Shown here piece by piece: positions 27,248 to 35,704 of a stretch of 64,000 nt of DNA. Within the stretch, counting starts at the first letter, position 1. Each line of letters begins with the position of its first letter. A program made the translations under genes and the position numbers. The notes under the pieces were generated by a model. That model made no database searches. It was given only the letters and a program-made list of their open reading frames with translations, and had not been told where the DNA came from. The stretch spans positions 62,001-126,000 of the forward strand of contig NZ_JXJP01000014.1 in the NCBI RefSeq assembly GCF_000826645.1. Reading direction: 5' to 3'. The stretch is from Psychroserpens mesophilus (GTDB lineage Bacteria; Bacteroidota; Bacteroidia; Flavobacteriales; Flavobacteriaceae).

Positions 27248-29686
27248 ATGAAAAAAATTACATTATTAGCACTTCTTGTAATGTCTTATAGCTCTATGGC
27301 TCAGGTATTAAATGAATCTGCTAACTGGCCAAATGCCAATTGGACCATCACTGGTACTTACGATGCAAATCCGGTCATTTTTACTGACAATCCTACCGTT
27401 AGTTCCAATTTTTCGTACGATGATGATGAGGCTGGATCAGCTTCAGTAAACAACGTAGCTGCCGAATCTAATACAATCAATTTAACTGCAGCACATTCAG
27501 CTGGAGAAACTTTAATTAAAGTTTCCAGCACTTACGTTTTAAACATTTACCAAGATGAAGAATTGAGAATACAGTATTGGGATAATGATGCTGGAAACTG
27601 GCAAGATTTTGGACCTGTATTAGCACAAACAAACAATGCACCTAATGTAAATTTTTGTACTGGTACTCCTCAACAAATAATTCAAACATTAAATATTACT
27701 TCGTTTACACCGTCGCAATTGGCTAATTTTAAGTATCGTATTTTTTATGATGATAACGGATCTTATGGTTGGGGATTTTGTTTTAATTCACCTACACTAA
27801 GCTCTGAAATTCCTCCTGCTTGTCCAAACATCACAGACTTATCAGTGACATACGTTACTCTAGATGGCGCCAATGTTTTCTGGGAAGTTGGCGATGTCGA
27901 AACGTCTTGGGAAATTGCGGTTCAAACTCCTGGATCTGGAATTCCTTCTGGGTCTGGAACATCGACAAGCTCAAACAATCCTCATGTTTTGAGTGGATTA
28001 AATGCAAATACATCATATGAAATTTATGTAAGAGGATTTTGTGGTGGAACTGATTTTAGTAATTGGGTTGGACCTGTAAACTTTACAACCTTAATTCCTG
28101 CAAGAGTTAATTTTACTCGCCAAACAATGAATATTGGCAATTACGATTTAACCGTTGTAGATATGAATGGCGATTATCTTGATGATATTGTCTCAGTGTC
28201 AACTAATAATGTTAACATACATTACCAATTGAATTCTGGAGGTTTCAATGAAGTAAATATTACTACATCTAATGCAGATTATTTACCTAGTTGGAGTATG
28301 GCAGCTGCAGATTTTGATAAAAATGGATATACTGATCTATTATACGGAAGTGGAAATGGCGTAACTTTTATGAAAGCTAACAATACAGGGACTGGTTTTA
28401 CGGAAATTTCTGGCTCTGATTATGTATTTTCACAACGCTCAAATTTCGCAGATATCAACAAAGATGGTCACTTAGATGCTTTTGTATGTCATGACGTAGA
28501 ACCAAATGTTTACTACATTAATGATGGATCTGGTAATTTCACTTTTTATCAGTCAGGTATCACTCCTGGTGCTCCTTTTAATTTAGGAGATTACCCTTCT
28601 GGTGGTGATTATGGCTCTATTTGGATTGACTACGATAATGATCGAGATTTAGATATGTTTATTGCCAAATGTGGTGGTGAAGTAGCAAGAAGAACCAACG
28701 TAATGCTTACATACGATAGTAATACAGGTACATATACCGAAAATGCGGCAAGTTTAGGTCTTAATGATCCTATGCAAACTTGGTCTTCTACTTGGGGAGA
28801 TTATGATAACGATGGCGATATGGATGTTTTTGTAGGAGCAAGCTCTGGCTCACATAAACTTATGCGAAATAATGGTGATGGTTCGTTTACAGATGTCACT
28901 TCTGGTGCAGGTGTAAGTAGTCCTCCTAACGGTCACGAAAGTGTGAGTTATGATATTGATAATGATGGTTATTTAGATATTTTATGTAATGGAATGATTA
29001 TGTATGGAAAAGGAGATCTTACTTTCGAAGATGCCGACAGTAATCAAATTGACTATAAAAATGGGTCTTTAGGTGATTTAAATAACGACGGATTCATAGA
29101 CGCTTACTATAATGGTGAGATATATTGGAACCTTACAACACCTAATAATTGGATTAAAATTAATACTGTTGGTACGACTAGTAATATCAATGGTATCGGA
29201 GCGCGTGTTGAAATCTATACAGACAGCGGAGTACAAATTAGAGATGTAAGAAGTGGCGAAGGTTTTGAATATATGAGTTCATTAAACACACATTTTGGTA
29301 TTGGAACTGATACAAATATCTCTCATATTATTGTGTATTGGCCAAATTCTGATTGTGAAATGTTTTTAAACCCTGCAATTAATCAAGCGTTCACTGCTGT
29401 TGAAGGCTCTGGTGATTCTTGTGACACACTTGGGGTTGATGATGAATCCATCACTTCTGATTTCATTTTATCTCCAAACCCAACTAAAAATGTATTAAAT
29501 ATCACTACTGAATTGCAACTCGAAAATGCAATCTATAATATTTACGATATCAGTGGAAGACGTGTGATGACAAATTCAATAAACAACACTAAAACAATTG
29601 ACGTATCTCAATTAACGGCAGGAAACTACATTATTAGTATTGTTTCAAATAACACGATTAGAAACCAAAAGTTTATTAAGCAATAA
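27248..29686 (+). CDS. Secreted FG-GAP/ASPIC-UnbV protein with FN3 and T9SS type A tail (paralogue 2)
   Basis: An 812-aa secreted protein. A signal peptide (1-18, ...SMAQ) precedes a beta-sandwich of about 170 residues (EELRIQYWDNDAGNWQDFG; YRIFYDDNGSYGWGFCF), a fibronectin type III-like domain (about 190-280; NANTSYEIYVRGFCGG), a seven-bladed FG-GAP propeller, an ASPIC/UnbV domain and a T9SS type A tail (LSPNPTKNVLNIT...QKFIKQ). It carries an insertion of about nine residues (GITPGAPFN) in the propeller that paralogues 1 and 3 lack. It has its own terminator, so the three genes can be expressed separately. Confidence 0.9.
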   Translation: MKKITLLALLVMSYSSMAQVLNESANWPNANWTITGTYDANPVIFTDNPTVSSNFSYDDDEAGSASVNNVAAESNTINLTAAHSAGETLIKVSSTYVLNIYQDEELRIQYWDNDAGNWQDFGPVLAQTNNAPNVNFCTGTPQQIIQTLNITSFTPSQLANFKYRIFYDDNGSYGWGFCFNSPTLSSEIPPACPNITDLSVTYVTLDGANVFWEVGDVETSWEIAVQTPGSGIPSGSGTSTSSNNPHVLSGLNANTSYEIYVRGFCGGTDFSNWVGPVNFTTLIPARVNFTRQTMNIGNYDLTVVDMNGDYLDDIVSVSTNNVNIHYQLNSGGFNEVNITTSNADYLPSWSMAAADFDKNGYTDLLYGSGNGVTFMKANNTGTGFTEISGSDYVFSQRSNFADINKDGHLDAFVCHDVEPNVYYINDGSGNFTFYQSGITPGAPFNLGDYPSGGDYGSIWIDYDNDRDLDMFIAKCGGEVARRTNVMLTYDSNTGTYTENAASLGLNDPMQTWSSTWGDYDNDGDMDVFVGASSGSHKLMRNNGDGSFTDVTSGAGVSSPPNGHESVSYDIDNDGYLDILCNGMIMYGKGDLTFEDADSNQIDYKNGSLGDLNNDGFIDAYYNGEIYWNLTTPNNWIKINTVGTTSNINGIGARVEIYTDSGVQIRDVRSGEGFEYMSSLNTHFGIGTDTNISHIIVYWPNSDCEMFLNPAINQAFTAVEGSGDSCDTLGVDDESITSDFILSPNPTKNVLNITTELQLENAIYNIYDISGRRVMTNSINNTKTIDVSQLTAGNYIISIVSNNTIRNQKFIKQ

Positions 29687-29710
29687 TTTTCTTAACTATT
29701 TTACATAAAA

Positions 29711-29743
29711 AAGCCACTACATCAAATGTAGTGGCTTTTTTTT
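29711..29743 (+). terminator. Perfect hairpin terminator after FG-GAP paralogue 2
   Basis: AAGCCACTACAT and ATGTAGTGGCTT form a 12-bp perfect stem with a CAA loop and a run of eight T. Confidence 0.92.
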
Positions 29744-29745
29744 AT

Positions 29746-29753
29746 TACTTTTA
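29746..29753 (+). promoter_or_regulatory. Candidate -7 box of FG-GAP paralogue 3
   Basis: TACTTTTA directly after the terminator, in the same TTATTACTTTTA context as at 27205-27216. Confidence 0.4.
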
Positions 29754-29782
29754 GAAAATATTTATTTAATATCTAATTAATT

Positions 29783-32200
29783 ATGAAAAAAATTACATTA
29801 ATAGCATTTCTTGTAATGACTTATTGCTCATTTGCCCAGGTCTTAAATCAGCCTGCTAACTGGCCAAATGACAATTGGACAATTACTGGGTCTTATGATG
29901 CTAATCCTCTCTACTTTACTGATAATCCAACTGATGGCTCATCAAGTTTTTCTTACGATGAAGATGAAGCCGGGCCAAATTCAATTAATAATATAGCTAT
30001 AGAGTCTAACCTTATTGATTTAACTGCAGCACATGCGGCAGGAGAAACATGGATTTCGGTAATTAGTTCTTATGTCTTAAATATTTTTCAAAATGAAGAA
30101 TTAAGAATTCAATATTGGGATAATGATGCTGGAAATTGGCAAAATTTCGGTTCAGAATTACCTCAAACTAATGGTGCACCAACATCAAATTTTTGTAATG
30201 CCGTTGCTGAACCAGTAAATGAAACGTTAAGTATTGCAACATTTACTTCTTCTCAATTATCTAATTTTAAATACAGAATTCTATACGACGATAATGGATC
30301 TTATGGTTGGGGGGTGTGTTTTAATTCCCCTACATTACGTTCTGAAACTCCTCCTGCTTGTCCAAATATCAGTGATCTATATGCTGCTTTTATTTCTGAA
30401 AATGGAGCATATATTTATTGGGATGCTGGTGATATAGAAACGTCATGGGAAATCGCATTACAGAGTCCAGGAACTGGAATCCCTTCTGGCTCTGGCATAT
30501 CAACTACTACAAATAATCCTCATGTTTTAAACGGATTGACCGAAAACACTTCATATGAAGTTTATGTGAGAGGCTATTGTGGTGGTACAGATTATAGTAA
30601 TTGGATAGGTCCTGTTAATTTTACAACGTTAATTCCTTCCCGTGTTAATTTCTCTCTTCAATCAATGGGTATTGGAGGTTATGACTTAACTGTTGTTGAT
30701 ATGGATGGTGACCACTTGGATGATATTGTTTCAGTATCTTCTAGTAACGTAAACATACATTATCAATTGAGTACAGGTGGTTTTAATGAAGTCAATATCG
30801 CAACACCAAACGCAGATTTTTTACCAGGATGGAGTATGGCAGCTGCAGATTTTAACAAAGATGGTTTTACAGATCTACTATATGGGTCTGGTAGTGGTGT
30901 CACTTTTATGAAAAGTGATGGCACTGGAACTGGTTTTACAGAAATCTCAGGTCCTGAATATGTATTCTCACAACGTTCAAACTTCGTTGATATTAATCAG
31001 GATGGTCATTTAGATGCGTTTGTTTGTCATGATGTTGCTCCAAACGTATATTATATAAATGATGGTAGTGGCAACCTTACATTTTACCAAGGTGGCTTAG
31101 GTGATTATTCTTCAGGTGGTAATTACGGATCAATATGGATTGACTATGATAATGATAGAGATATGGACATGTTTATTGCCAAATGTGGTGGTGAAACTGC
31201 TAGACGAACCAATCAAATGTTAACCAATAATGGCAATGGTACTTTTACAGAAAACGCTCTTGATTTAGGTCTTGCTGATCCAATGCAAACATGGTCATCT
31301 TCTTGGGCCGATTATGATAACGATGGAGATATGGATGTTTTTGTAGGTGCAAGTTCTGGTGCACATAAACTTATGAGAAATAATGGCGATGGTACTTTTA
31401 CAGATGTTACTTCTGGTGCTGGCGTAAGTGGTGCTCCAAATGGTCATGAAAACGTAAGTTATGATATAGATAACGATGGTTATTTAGATATTTTGTGCAA
31501 TGGTATGATTATGTATGGTGTTGGCGATCTTACTTTTGAAGATGCCGATGACACTCAAATCAGTTATGCTAATGGAGCATTTGGTGATTTGAATAATGAC
31601 GGTTTTATTGATGCGTTCTCAAATGGTAATATTTACTGGAATCTTACAACTAACAATAATTGGATTAAAATAAACACCGTAGGTACAGCAAGTAATATTG
31701 ATGGTATTGGAGCTCGTGTAGAAATCTATACAGACAGTGGTGTTCAAATTAGAGATGTTCGTAGTGGAGAAGGTTTTAAGTACATGAGTACGCTTAATAC
31801 GCATTTTGGTATTGGTACTGATACCGCAGTTAATCATGTGATCGTCTATTGGCCAAATTCACCTTGTGAAGTGTTTTTAAACCCTGGGATTAATCAAGTA
31901 TTTACTGCTGTTGAAGGCTCTGGCGATTCTTCATGTGATGCACTTGGAATTGATGACGAGATGCTTGCATCTGATTTCATTTTATCACCAAATCCAACTA
32001 AAAACGTACTAAATATTTCTACTGGACTCTCTTTAGAAAATGCATTCTACAATATTTATGATATTAGTGGAAGACGTGTTATGGCAAATTCGCTTAACAA
32101 TGCTAAATCTATTGATGTATCCCAATTGACAGCTGGAAACTATATTATTAGTATTGTCTCTGATAATACCATAAAAAACCAAAAATTTATTAAGCAATAG
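29783..32200 (+). CDS. Secreted FG-GAP/ASPIC-UnbV protein with FN3 and T9SS type A tail (paralogue 3)
   Basis: An 805-aa paralogue of the preceding gene with the same order: signal peptide (1-18, ...SFAQ), beta-sandwich, FN3-like domain (ENTSYEVYVRGYCGG), seven FG-GAP blades, ASPIC/UnbV (GIGARVEIYTDSGVQ; IRDVRSGEGFKYMS) and T9SS type A tail. The N-terminal half and the C-terminus follow paralogue 2. The middle blades (DINQDGHLDAFVCHDVAPNV; YQGGLGDYSSGGNYGSIW) follow paralogue 1, including the missing nine-residue insertion. This mosaic points to recombination between the copies. Confidence 0.9.
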   Translation: MKKITLIAFLVMTYCSFAQVLNQPANWPNDNWTITGSYDANPLYFTDNPTDGSSSFSYDEDEAGPNSINNIAIESNLIDLTAAHAAGETWISVISSYVLNIFQNEELRIQYWDNDAGNWQNFGSELPQTNGAPTSNFCNAVAEPVNETLSIATFTSSQLSNFKYRILYDDNGSYGWGVCFNSPTLRSETPPACPNISDLYAAFISENGAYIYWDAGDIETSWEIALQSPGTGIPSGSGISTTTNNPHVLNGLTENTSYEVYVRGYCGGTDYSNWIGPVNFTTLIPSRVNFSLQSMGIGGYDLTVVDMDGDHLDDIVSVSSSNVNIHYQLSTGGFNEVNIATPNADFLPGWSMAAADFNKDGFTDLLYGSGSGVTFMKSDGTGTGFTEISGPEYVFSQRSNFVDINQDGHLDAFVCHDVAPNVYYINDGSGNLTFYQGGLGDYSSGGNYGSIWIDYDNDRDMDMFIAKCGGETARRTNQMLTNNGNGTFTENALDLGLADPMQTWSSSWADYDNDGDMDVFVGASSGAHKLMRNNGDGTFTDVTSGAGVSGAPNGHENVSYDIDNDGYLDILCNGMIMYGVGDLTFEDADDTQISYANGAFGDLNNDGFIDAFSNGNIYWNLTTNNNWIKINTVGTASNIDGIGARVEIYTDSGVQIRDVRSGEGFKYMSTLNTHFGIGTDTAVNHVIVYWPNSPCEVFLNPGINQVFTAVEGSGDSSCDALGIDDEMLASDFILSPNPTKNVLNISTGLSLENAFYNIYDISGRRVMANSLNNAKSIDVSQLTAGNYIISIVSDNTIKNQKFIKQ

Positions 32201-32227
32201 ATCTTTTCAAATTTAAAAACATAAAAA

Positions 32228-32258
32228 AGCCGCTACTTTAAATGTAGCGGCTGTTTTG
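32228..32258 (+). terminator. Terminator after FG-GAP paralogue 3
   Basis: AGCCGCTAC and GTAGCGGCT form a 9-bp perfect stem with a TTTAAAT loop, followed by GTTTTG. The T-tract is weaker than in the two preceding terminators. Confidence 0.8.
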
Positions 32259-32261
32259 TAG

Positions 32262-32269
32262 TATTTTTG
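32262..32269 (+). promoter_or_regulatory. Candidate -7 box of the ABC ATPase gene
   Basis: TATTTTTG is an exact TAnnTTTG and ends 4 nt before the ATG, so the transcript would be leaderless or nearly so. A TTTA 21 bp upstream lies in the terminator loop. Confidence 0.4.
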
Positions 32270-32273
32270 TGCC

Positions 32274-33185
32274 ATGCTTCAAGTTAAAAACCTCACTTTT
32301 AGTTATAAAAAAATAAAAATATTAGACCAGATTAACTTCTCAGTAAATCCTGGTGAACACCTTTCTATAATTGGCGAAAGTGGCTCAGGGAAAACAACAT
32401 TACTAAAATTACTTTATGGTGAATTTGACTTAAATGAAGGAGAGATTTATTGGAAAAACCAACAAATTTTAGGTCCAAAATACAACCTTGTAATTGGCTA
32501 TGACTTTATGAAACATGTAGCTCAGGAATTTGATTTAATGCCTTACATAAGTGTTGAAGAAAATATAGGCAAATACCTATCAAACTTCTTTCCTGAGGAA
32601 AAACAAAAACGAACATTTGAATTACTAGAAGTTGTTGAACTCAATGCGTTAGCTCACGTCAAAGTAAAAACCCTTAGTGGTGGACAAAAACAACGTGTAG
32701 CCCTTGCTCGTGCCTTGGCAAAAGAACCTGAAATATTACTTTTGGATGAACCCTTTAGCCATATTGATAATTTTAAAAAACAATCGCTCAGAAGACGTGT
32801 TTTTAAATATCTAAAAGATAATAAAATCACTTGTATTGTTGCCACTCATGATAAAACTGATGTTTTAGGGTTTGCAGACAGAATGATTCTTTTAAACAAT
32901 GCTGAAATTGAAGCATACGACACTCCTGAGCATTTGTTTAAGCATCCTAAATCGCCACTAGTTGCTTCGTTTTTTGGTGAGTTCAATGTTATTAATAACA
33001 ACATTATCTACGCACATCAATTGAAAGTCGTTGACAAATCCAATATGAAAGTCAAGGTCATTAAAAGCTATTTTAAAGGAACCTACTACTTAATTGAATC
33101 AAAATGTGAAGATGACCTCGTATTTTTTGAATCTTCTGAAATACTTCCAGAGGGACACACCGTATTTTTAATAATTAACACATAG
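32274..33185 (+). CDS. ABC transporter ATP-binding protein
   Basis: A 303-aa ABC ATPase with a complete nucleotide-binding domain: Walker A GESGSGKTT, Q-loop region, signature LSGGQKQRVALARAL, Walker B ILLLDEPFSHID and the switch His in VATHDKTD. The C-terminal about 70 residues (after HPKSPLVASFFGEFNVI) are a TOBE-like extension, as in importer ATPases of the Fe/spermidine/sulfate type. No permease or binding-protein gene is nearby, so its partner is unknown. Its 3' end overlaps the convergent PPTase gene by 11 nt. Confidence 0.88.
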   Translation: MLQVKNLTFSYKKIKILDQINFSVNPGEHLSIIGESGSGKTTLLKLLYGEFDLNEGEIYWKNQQILGPKYNLVIGYDFMKHVAQEFDLMPYISVEENIGKYLSNFFPEEKQKRTFELLEVVELNALAHVKVKTLSGGQKQRVALARALAKEPEILLLDEPFSHIDNFKKQSLRRRVFKYLKDNKITCIVATHDKTDVLGFADRMILLNNAEIEAYDTPEHLFKHPKSPLVASFFGEFNVINNNIIYAHQLKVVDKSNMKVKVIKSYFKGTYYLIESKCEDDLVFFESSEILPEGHTVFLIINT

Positions 33186-33741
33186 CAAAAGCACCAAATT
33201 CACCATGATGCGAAATCGATAATGCCTCCATGATTTGTTGCCCATTATAAAATACGTTTGGAACTCCAATTGCGGATTTCTTTATTTCAATCGCACTTAG
33301 TTCTTTTCCTTTGTTCAGAGAGATCTGATTTACGATTTTACCCCTTAGCATTTGGCTTTGATCGGTTTCAGGCAGTTTAAAAAAATGAATTTCAGGACAT
33401 TTAAAACCTGTTTTCATTGCTATGCTGTGTATATATTTTGAGGTAATTATGGATTTTGAATGATATCTTTTTTCATCAATACAAACAACTCCTTCGTTGT
33501 TTAAACCTAATTGGCATTGCATTCGTTTCGGATTCAAAAAAGGGAGTTTTGTTTCTCTAATATGCGCTTTATAGGCAGCCTCTTTCATGGTCCAAAGCAA
33601 CCAAACCATTTGGTTCTGATTTTCCGAAGAATGAATAATACATTGTTCTTTTTGTGTGAATACTTTATCTAGAAACCGAAATCGTTTCCAATTAGAATCT
33701 TTTGCGGCTTGTTGTAAATCAACAATGTCGTTCCCAATCAT
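33175..33741 (-). CDS. 4'-phosphopantetheinyl transferase superfamily protein
   Basis: A 188-aa PPTase that transfers phosphopantetheine from CoA to carrier proteins. The family motifs are MIGNDIVDL at the N-terminus (Mg-binding Asp) and W-T-M-K-E-A-A-Y-K in the middle. It follows the acyl carrier protein gene with a 4-nt ATGA-type overlap. This strongly suggests that it activates that ACP, the last step needed to run the cluster. The C-terminal third (LSISHHGEFGAFA) is typical of the fold. Confidence 0.88.
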   Translation of the reverse strand: MIGNDIVDLQQAAKDSNWKRFRFLDKVFTQKEQCIIHSSENQNQMVWLLWTMKEAAYKAHIRETKLPFLNPKRMQCQLGLNNEGVVCIDEKRYHSKSIITSKYIHSIAMKTGFKCPEIHFFKLPETDQSQMLRGKIVNQISLNKGKELSAIEIKKSAIGVPNVFYNGQQIMEALSISHHGEFGAFAMC

Positions 33742-33992
33742 TTTTCAGCTAATTTCTCATTAACAATATCCATAGCTGCTTTTACAGAAGTCATTTTTTC
33801 CATATCATCATTTTCAATTCTAATATCAAATTCATCCTCAACATCTAGAATAACATCTACTAAATTAGCTGAATTAATCTTTAAGTCGTTTATAAAATCT
33901 GTGTCTTCAGATAAGTTTTCAAAGGCTTGTTCATCTTGAATATAAGGTTGAACAATAGTTTTTAGTTTGGCAATAAGTTCCTCTTTGGTCAT
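33738..33992 (-). CDS. Acyl carrier protein (cluster-dedicated)
   Basis: An 84-aa four-helix acyl carrier protein. The phosphopantetheine attachment site is Ser41 in DLKINSANLVDV; the usual DSL is NSA here, so it differs from the housekeeping AcpP. The acidic recognition helix II (VILDVEDEFDI) is intact. It sits 3 nt behind the ketosynthase gene and overlaps the PPTase gene by 4 nt. The most likely role is to carry the acyl chain built by the KS, dehydratase and reductase of this cluster. Confidence 0.9.
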   Translation of the reverse strand: MTKEELIAKLKTIVQPYIQDEQAFENLSEDTDFINDLKINSANLVDVILDVEDEFDIRIENDDMEKMTSVKAAMDIVNEKLAEK

Positions 33993-33995
33993 AGC

Positions 33996-35267
33996 TTAAA
34001 TATATCTTTTAAAGATAACACATGCATTAACATCACCAAAACCAAAACTTGCTTTTGCCGCAATATTCAATTCGGTATGTAATACTTCTTTTACAATTTT
34101 TTCTTCGGAAATCATTTCGGAAATTTCATCATGTAAGTCCTCACAATTAATATTAGGAAATATAAATTGTTCTTTCAATTGAAGCACAGTGGCTACGCTT
34201 TCAATACTTCCTGATGCTGCTAAACAATGTCCTACCATCGATTTTAAGGAATTAATATATGGGAAATTTTCACCTTTTCTGTTTAAGGCTTTGGTCCAGT
34301 TTTCTATTTCAAGACTGTCTTTTGATGTTGCAGTTAAGTGACCATTAATTGCATCAATATCATTTGTAGAAATATTAGAATTTGAAACGGCTTGAATAAT
34401 GCAACGTTGCACAGCGTCTGAATTTGGAGCTGTCATTGTTCCACCTTCTCGTTGTCCTCCAGAATTAATATGTCCTCCTAAAACCTCGGCATAAATCGCC
34501 GCATTTCGGTTTAGAGCACTCTCTAAAGATTCTAATACTAAAGCACCTGATCCTGAACCTGGTACAAATCCTGATGCTGTTGCACTCATAGGTCTTGAGC
34601 CTTGTTCTGGTGAATTATTGTGCTTATACGTCATCACTCGCATAGCATCAAATCCTCCCCAAATATATGGACCATCATCACTACAACTACCAACCAGCAT
34701 GCGTTTGGCTTGACCGCTTTTAATACGTTCGTAACCCATTAAAATAGCTTCAGTTCCTGTGGTACAGGCTGAAGAATTCGTCGTTACTTGATTGCCTAAG
34801 CCTAGAATTCCACCTAAAAATGCGCTTATTCCGCTGGCCATAGTTTGCACAACAACTGTACTTCCTAAGCGTTTGACGTCACCTTCATCCAATTTATAAA
34901 TAGCTTCTCTAAATTTTTCAACACCAGAAGTTCCACTTCCAAAAACTGTTCCGCTGTCAAAATCCAGTTCGCTATTTGGGTCAACCGTAAATCCTGCATC
35001 TTTCCAAGCGTCAATTCCTGCCATACAACCATATAAAATTCCGGAGCTATTAAAACCTCTAAGCTGTAAAGGTGTTAAATAGTTTAGTTTTTGTTCTTCT
35101 GAAATTTTTGGGATTCCACCAATACAACACGAAAATTTTAAATCTGCTAATTGTTGATGAAACGTAATTCCTGAATCTCCTTTTTTTATAGCTTCTGAAA
35201 ACGCATCGATTCCAACTCCGTTTGGTGCAACAACTCCTAATCCCGTAATGACTACTCTGTTTTTCAT
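33996..35267 (-). CDS. Beta-ketoacyl-ACP synthase (FabF-like, cluster ketosynthase)
   Basis: A 423-aa condensing enzyme of the FabB/FabF fold. The catalytic triad is complete: Cys168 (TTNSSACTTGTEAI), His310 (INGHLTATSKDS) and His347 (SMVGHCLAASG), with Lys342. The loop after the first His is diverged from E. coli FabF (TSTPxGD). It overlaps the dehydratase gene by 4 nt and lies 3 nt before the ACP gene. I infer that it elongates an acyl-ACP for the type III PKS of the cluster; it could also be a chain-length-specialised KS of a separate lipid. Confidence 0.9.
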   Translation of the reverse strand: MKNRVVITGLGVVAPNGVGIDAFSEAIKKGDSGITFHQQLADLKFSCCIGGIPKISEEQKLNYLTPLQLRGFNSSGILYGCMAGIDAWKDAGFTVDPNSELDFDSGTVFGSGTSGVEKFREAIYKLDEGDVKRLGSTVVVQTMASGISAFLGGILGLGNQVTTNSSACTTGTEAILMGYERIKSGQAKRMLVGSCSDDGPYIWGGFDAMRVMTYKHNNSPEQGSRPMSATASGFVPGSGSGALVLESLESALNRNAAIYAEVLGGHINSGGQREGGTMTAPNSDAVQRCIIQAVSNSNISTNDIDAINGHLTATSKDSLEIENWTKALNRKGENFPYINSLKSMVGHCLAASGSIESVATVLQLKEQFIFPNINCEDLHDEISEMISEEKIVKEVLHTELNIAAKASFGFGDVNACVIFKRYI

Positions 35268-35701
35268 GCTTTGATCATTCCTGAAATTTGTCCTCTACAT
35301 ACCAATTCATTCTTCTCATTAAACATCTTAACCTTACATTTTAGCTTATTAAAACGAAACACCTCTTTCTCTGAAACCACAGTAACCTTTTCTTTTGGTA
35401 ATACTGGCAAAAAGAAATCTATCTGACTAGATGTTAAAGCAATCTGTGGATGACTACTTTCAGAAATTTCATCTTTCATGATAATTATTCCCAAACAAAC
35501 TAAACCAATTTGTGCCATACATTCTGTAAGAATAACACCTGGTGTCATTGGATGATTTTTAAAATGACCTTCATAAAAAAAGGCGTCTTTTTTAAAAGTA
35601 TAGTTACCTGTTATACGTTCTGAAGATATTTCAGTCAACTCATCAACAAACAAAAAAGGCTCCTGATACGGTAATAATGCTATGATTTGGTTTGATGTCA
35701 T
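35264..35701 (-). CDS. FabZ-like 3-hydroxyacyl-ACP dehydratase
   Basis: A 145-aa single hot-dog protein. The FabZ hallmarks are visible: LLPYQEPFLFVDEL, the catalytic His in YEGHFKNHPMTPGV and the catalytic acid in LTECMAQIG. This gives water elimination from 3-hydroxyacyl-ACP. It overlaps the ketosynthase gene by 4 nt and is 3 nt from the reductase gene. No ketoreductase (FabG type) is obvious in the cluster, so the 3-hydroxy substrate would have to come from housekeeping FabG. Confidence 0.87.
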   Translation of the reverse strand: MTSNQIIALLPYQEPFLFVDELTEISSERITGNYTFKKDAFFYEGHFKNHPMTPGVILTECMAQIGLVCLGIIIMKDEISESSHPQIALTSSQIDFFLPVLPKEKVTVVSEKEVFRFNKLKCKVKMFNEKNELVCRGQISGMIKA

Positions 35702-35704
35702 ATA

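Noticed and set aside
29711-32258. Hairpins between the FG-GAP genes as mobile-element ends
   Set aside because: The stems differ in sequence and each carries a T-tract; they are ordinary terminators. There is no transposase and no target duplication.
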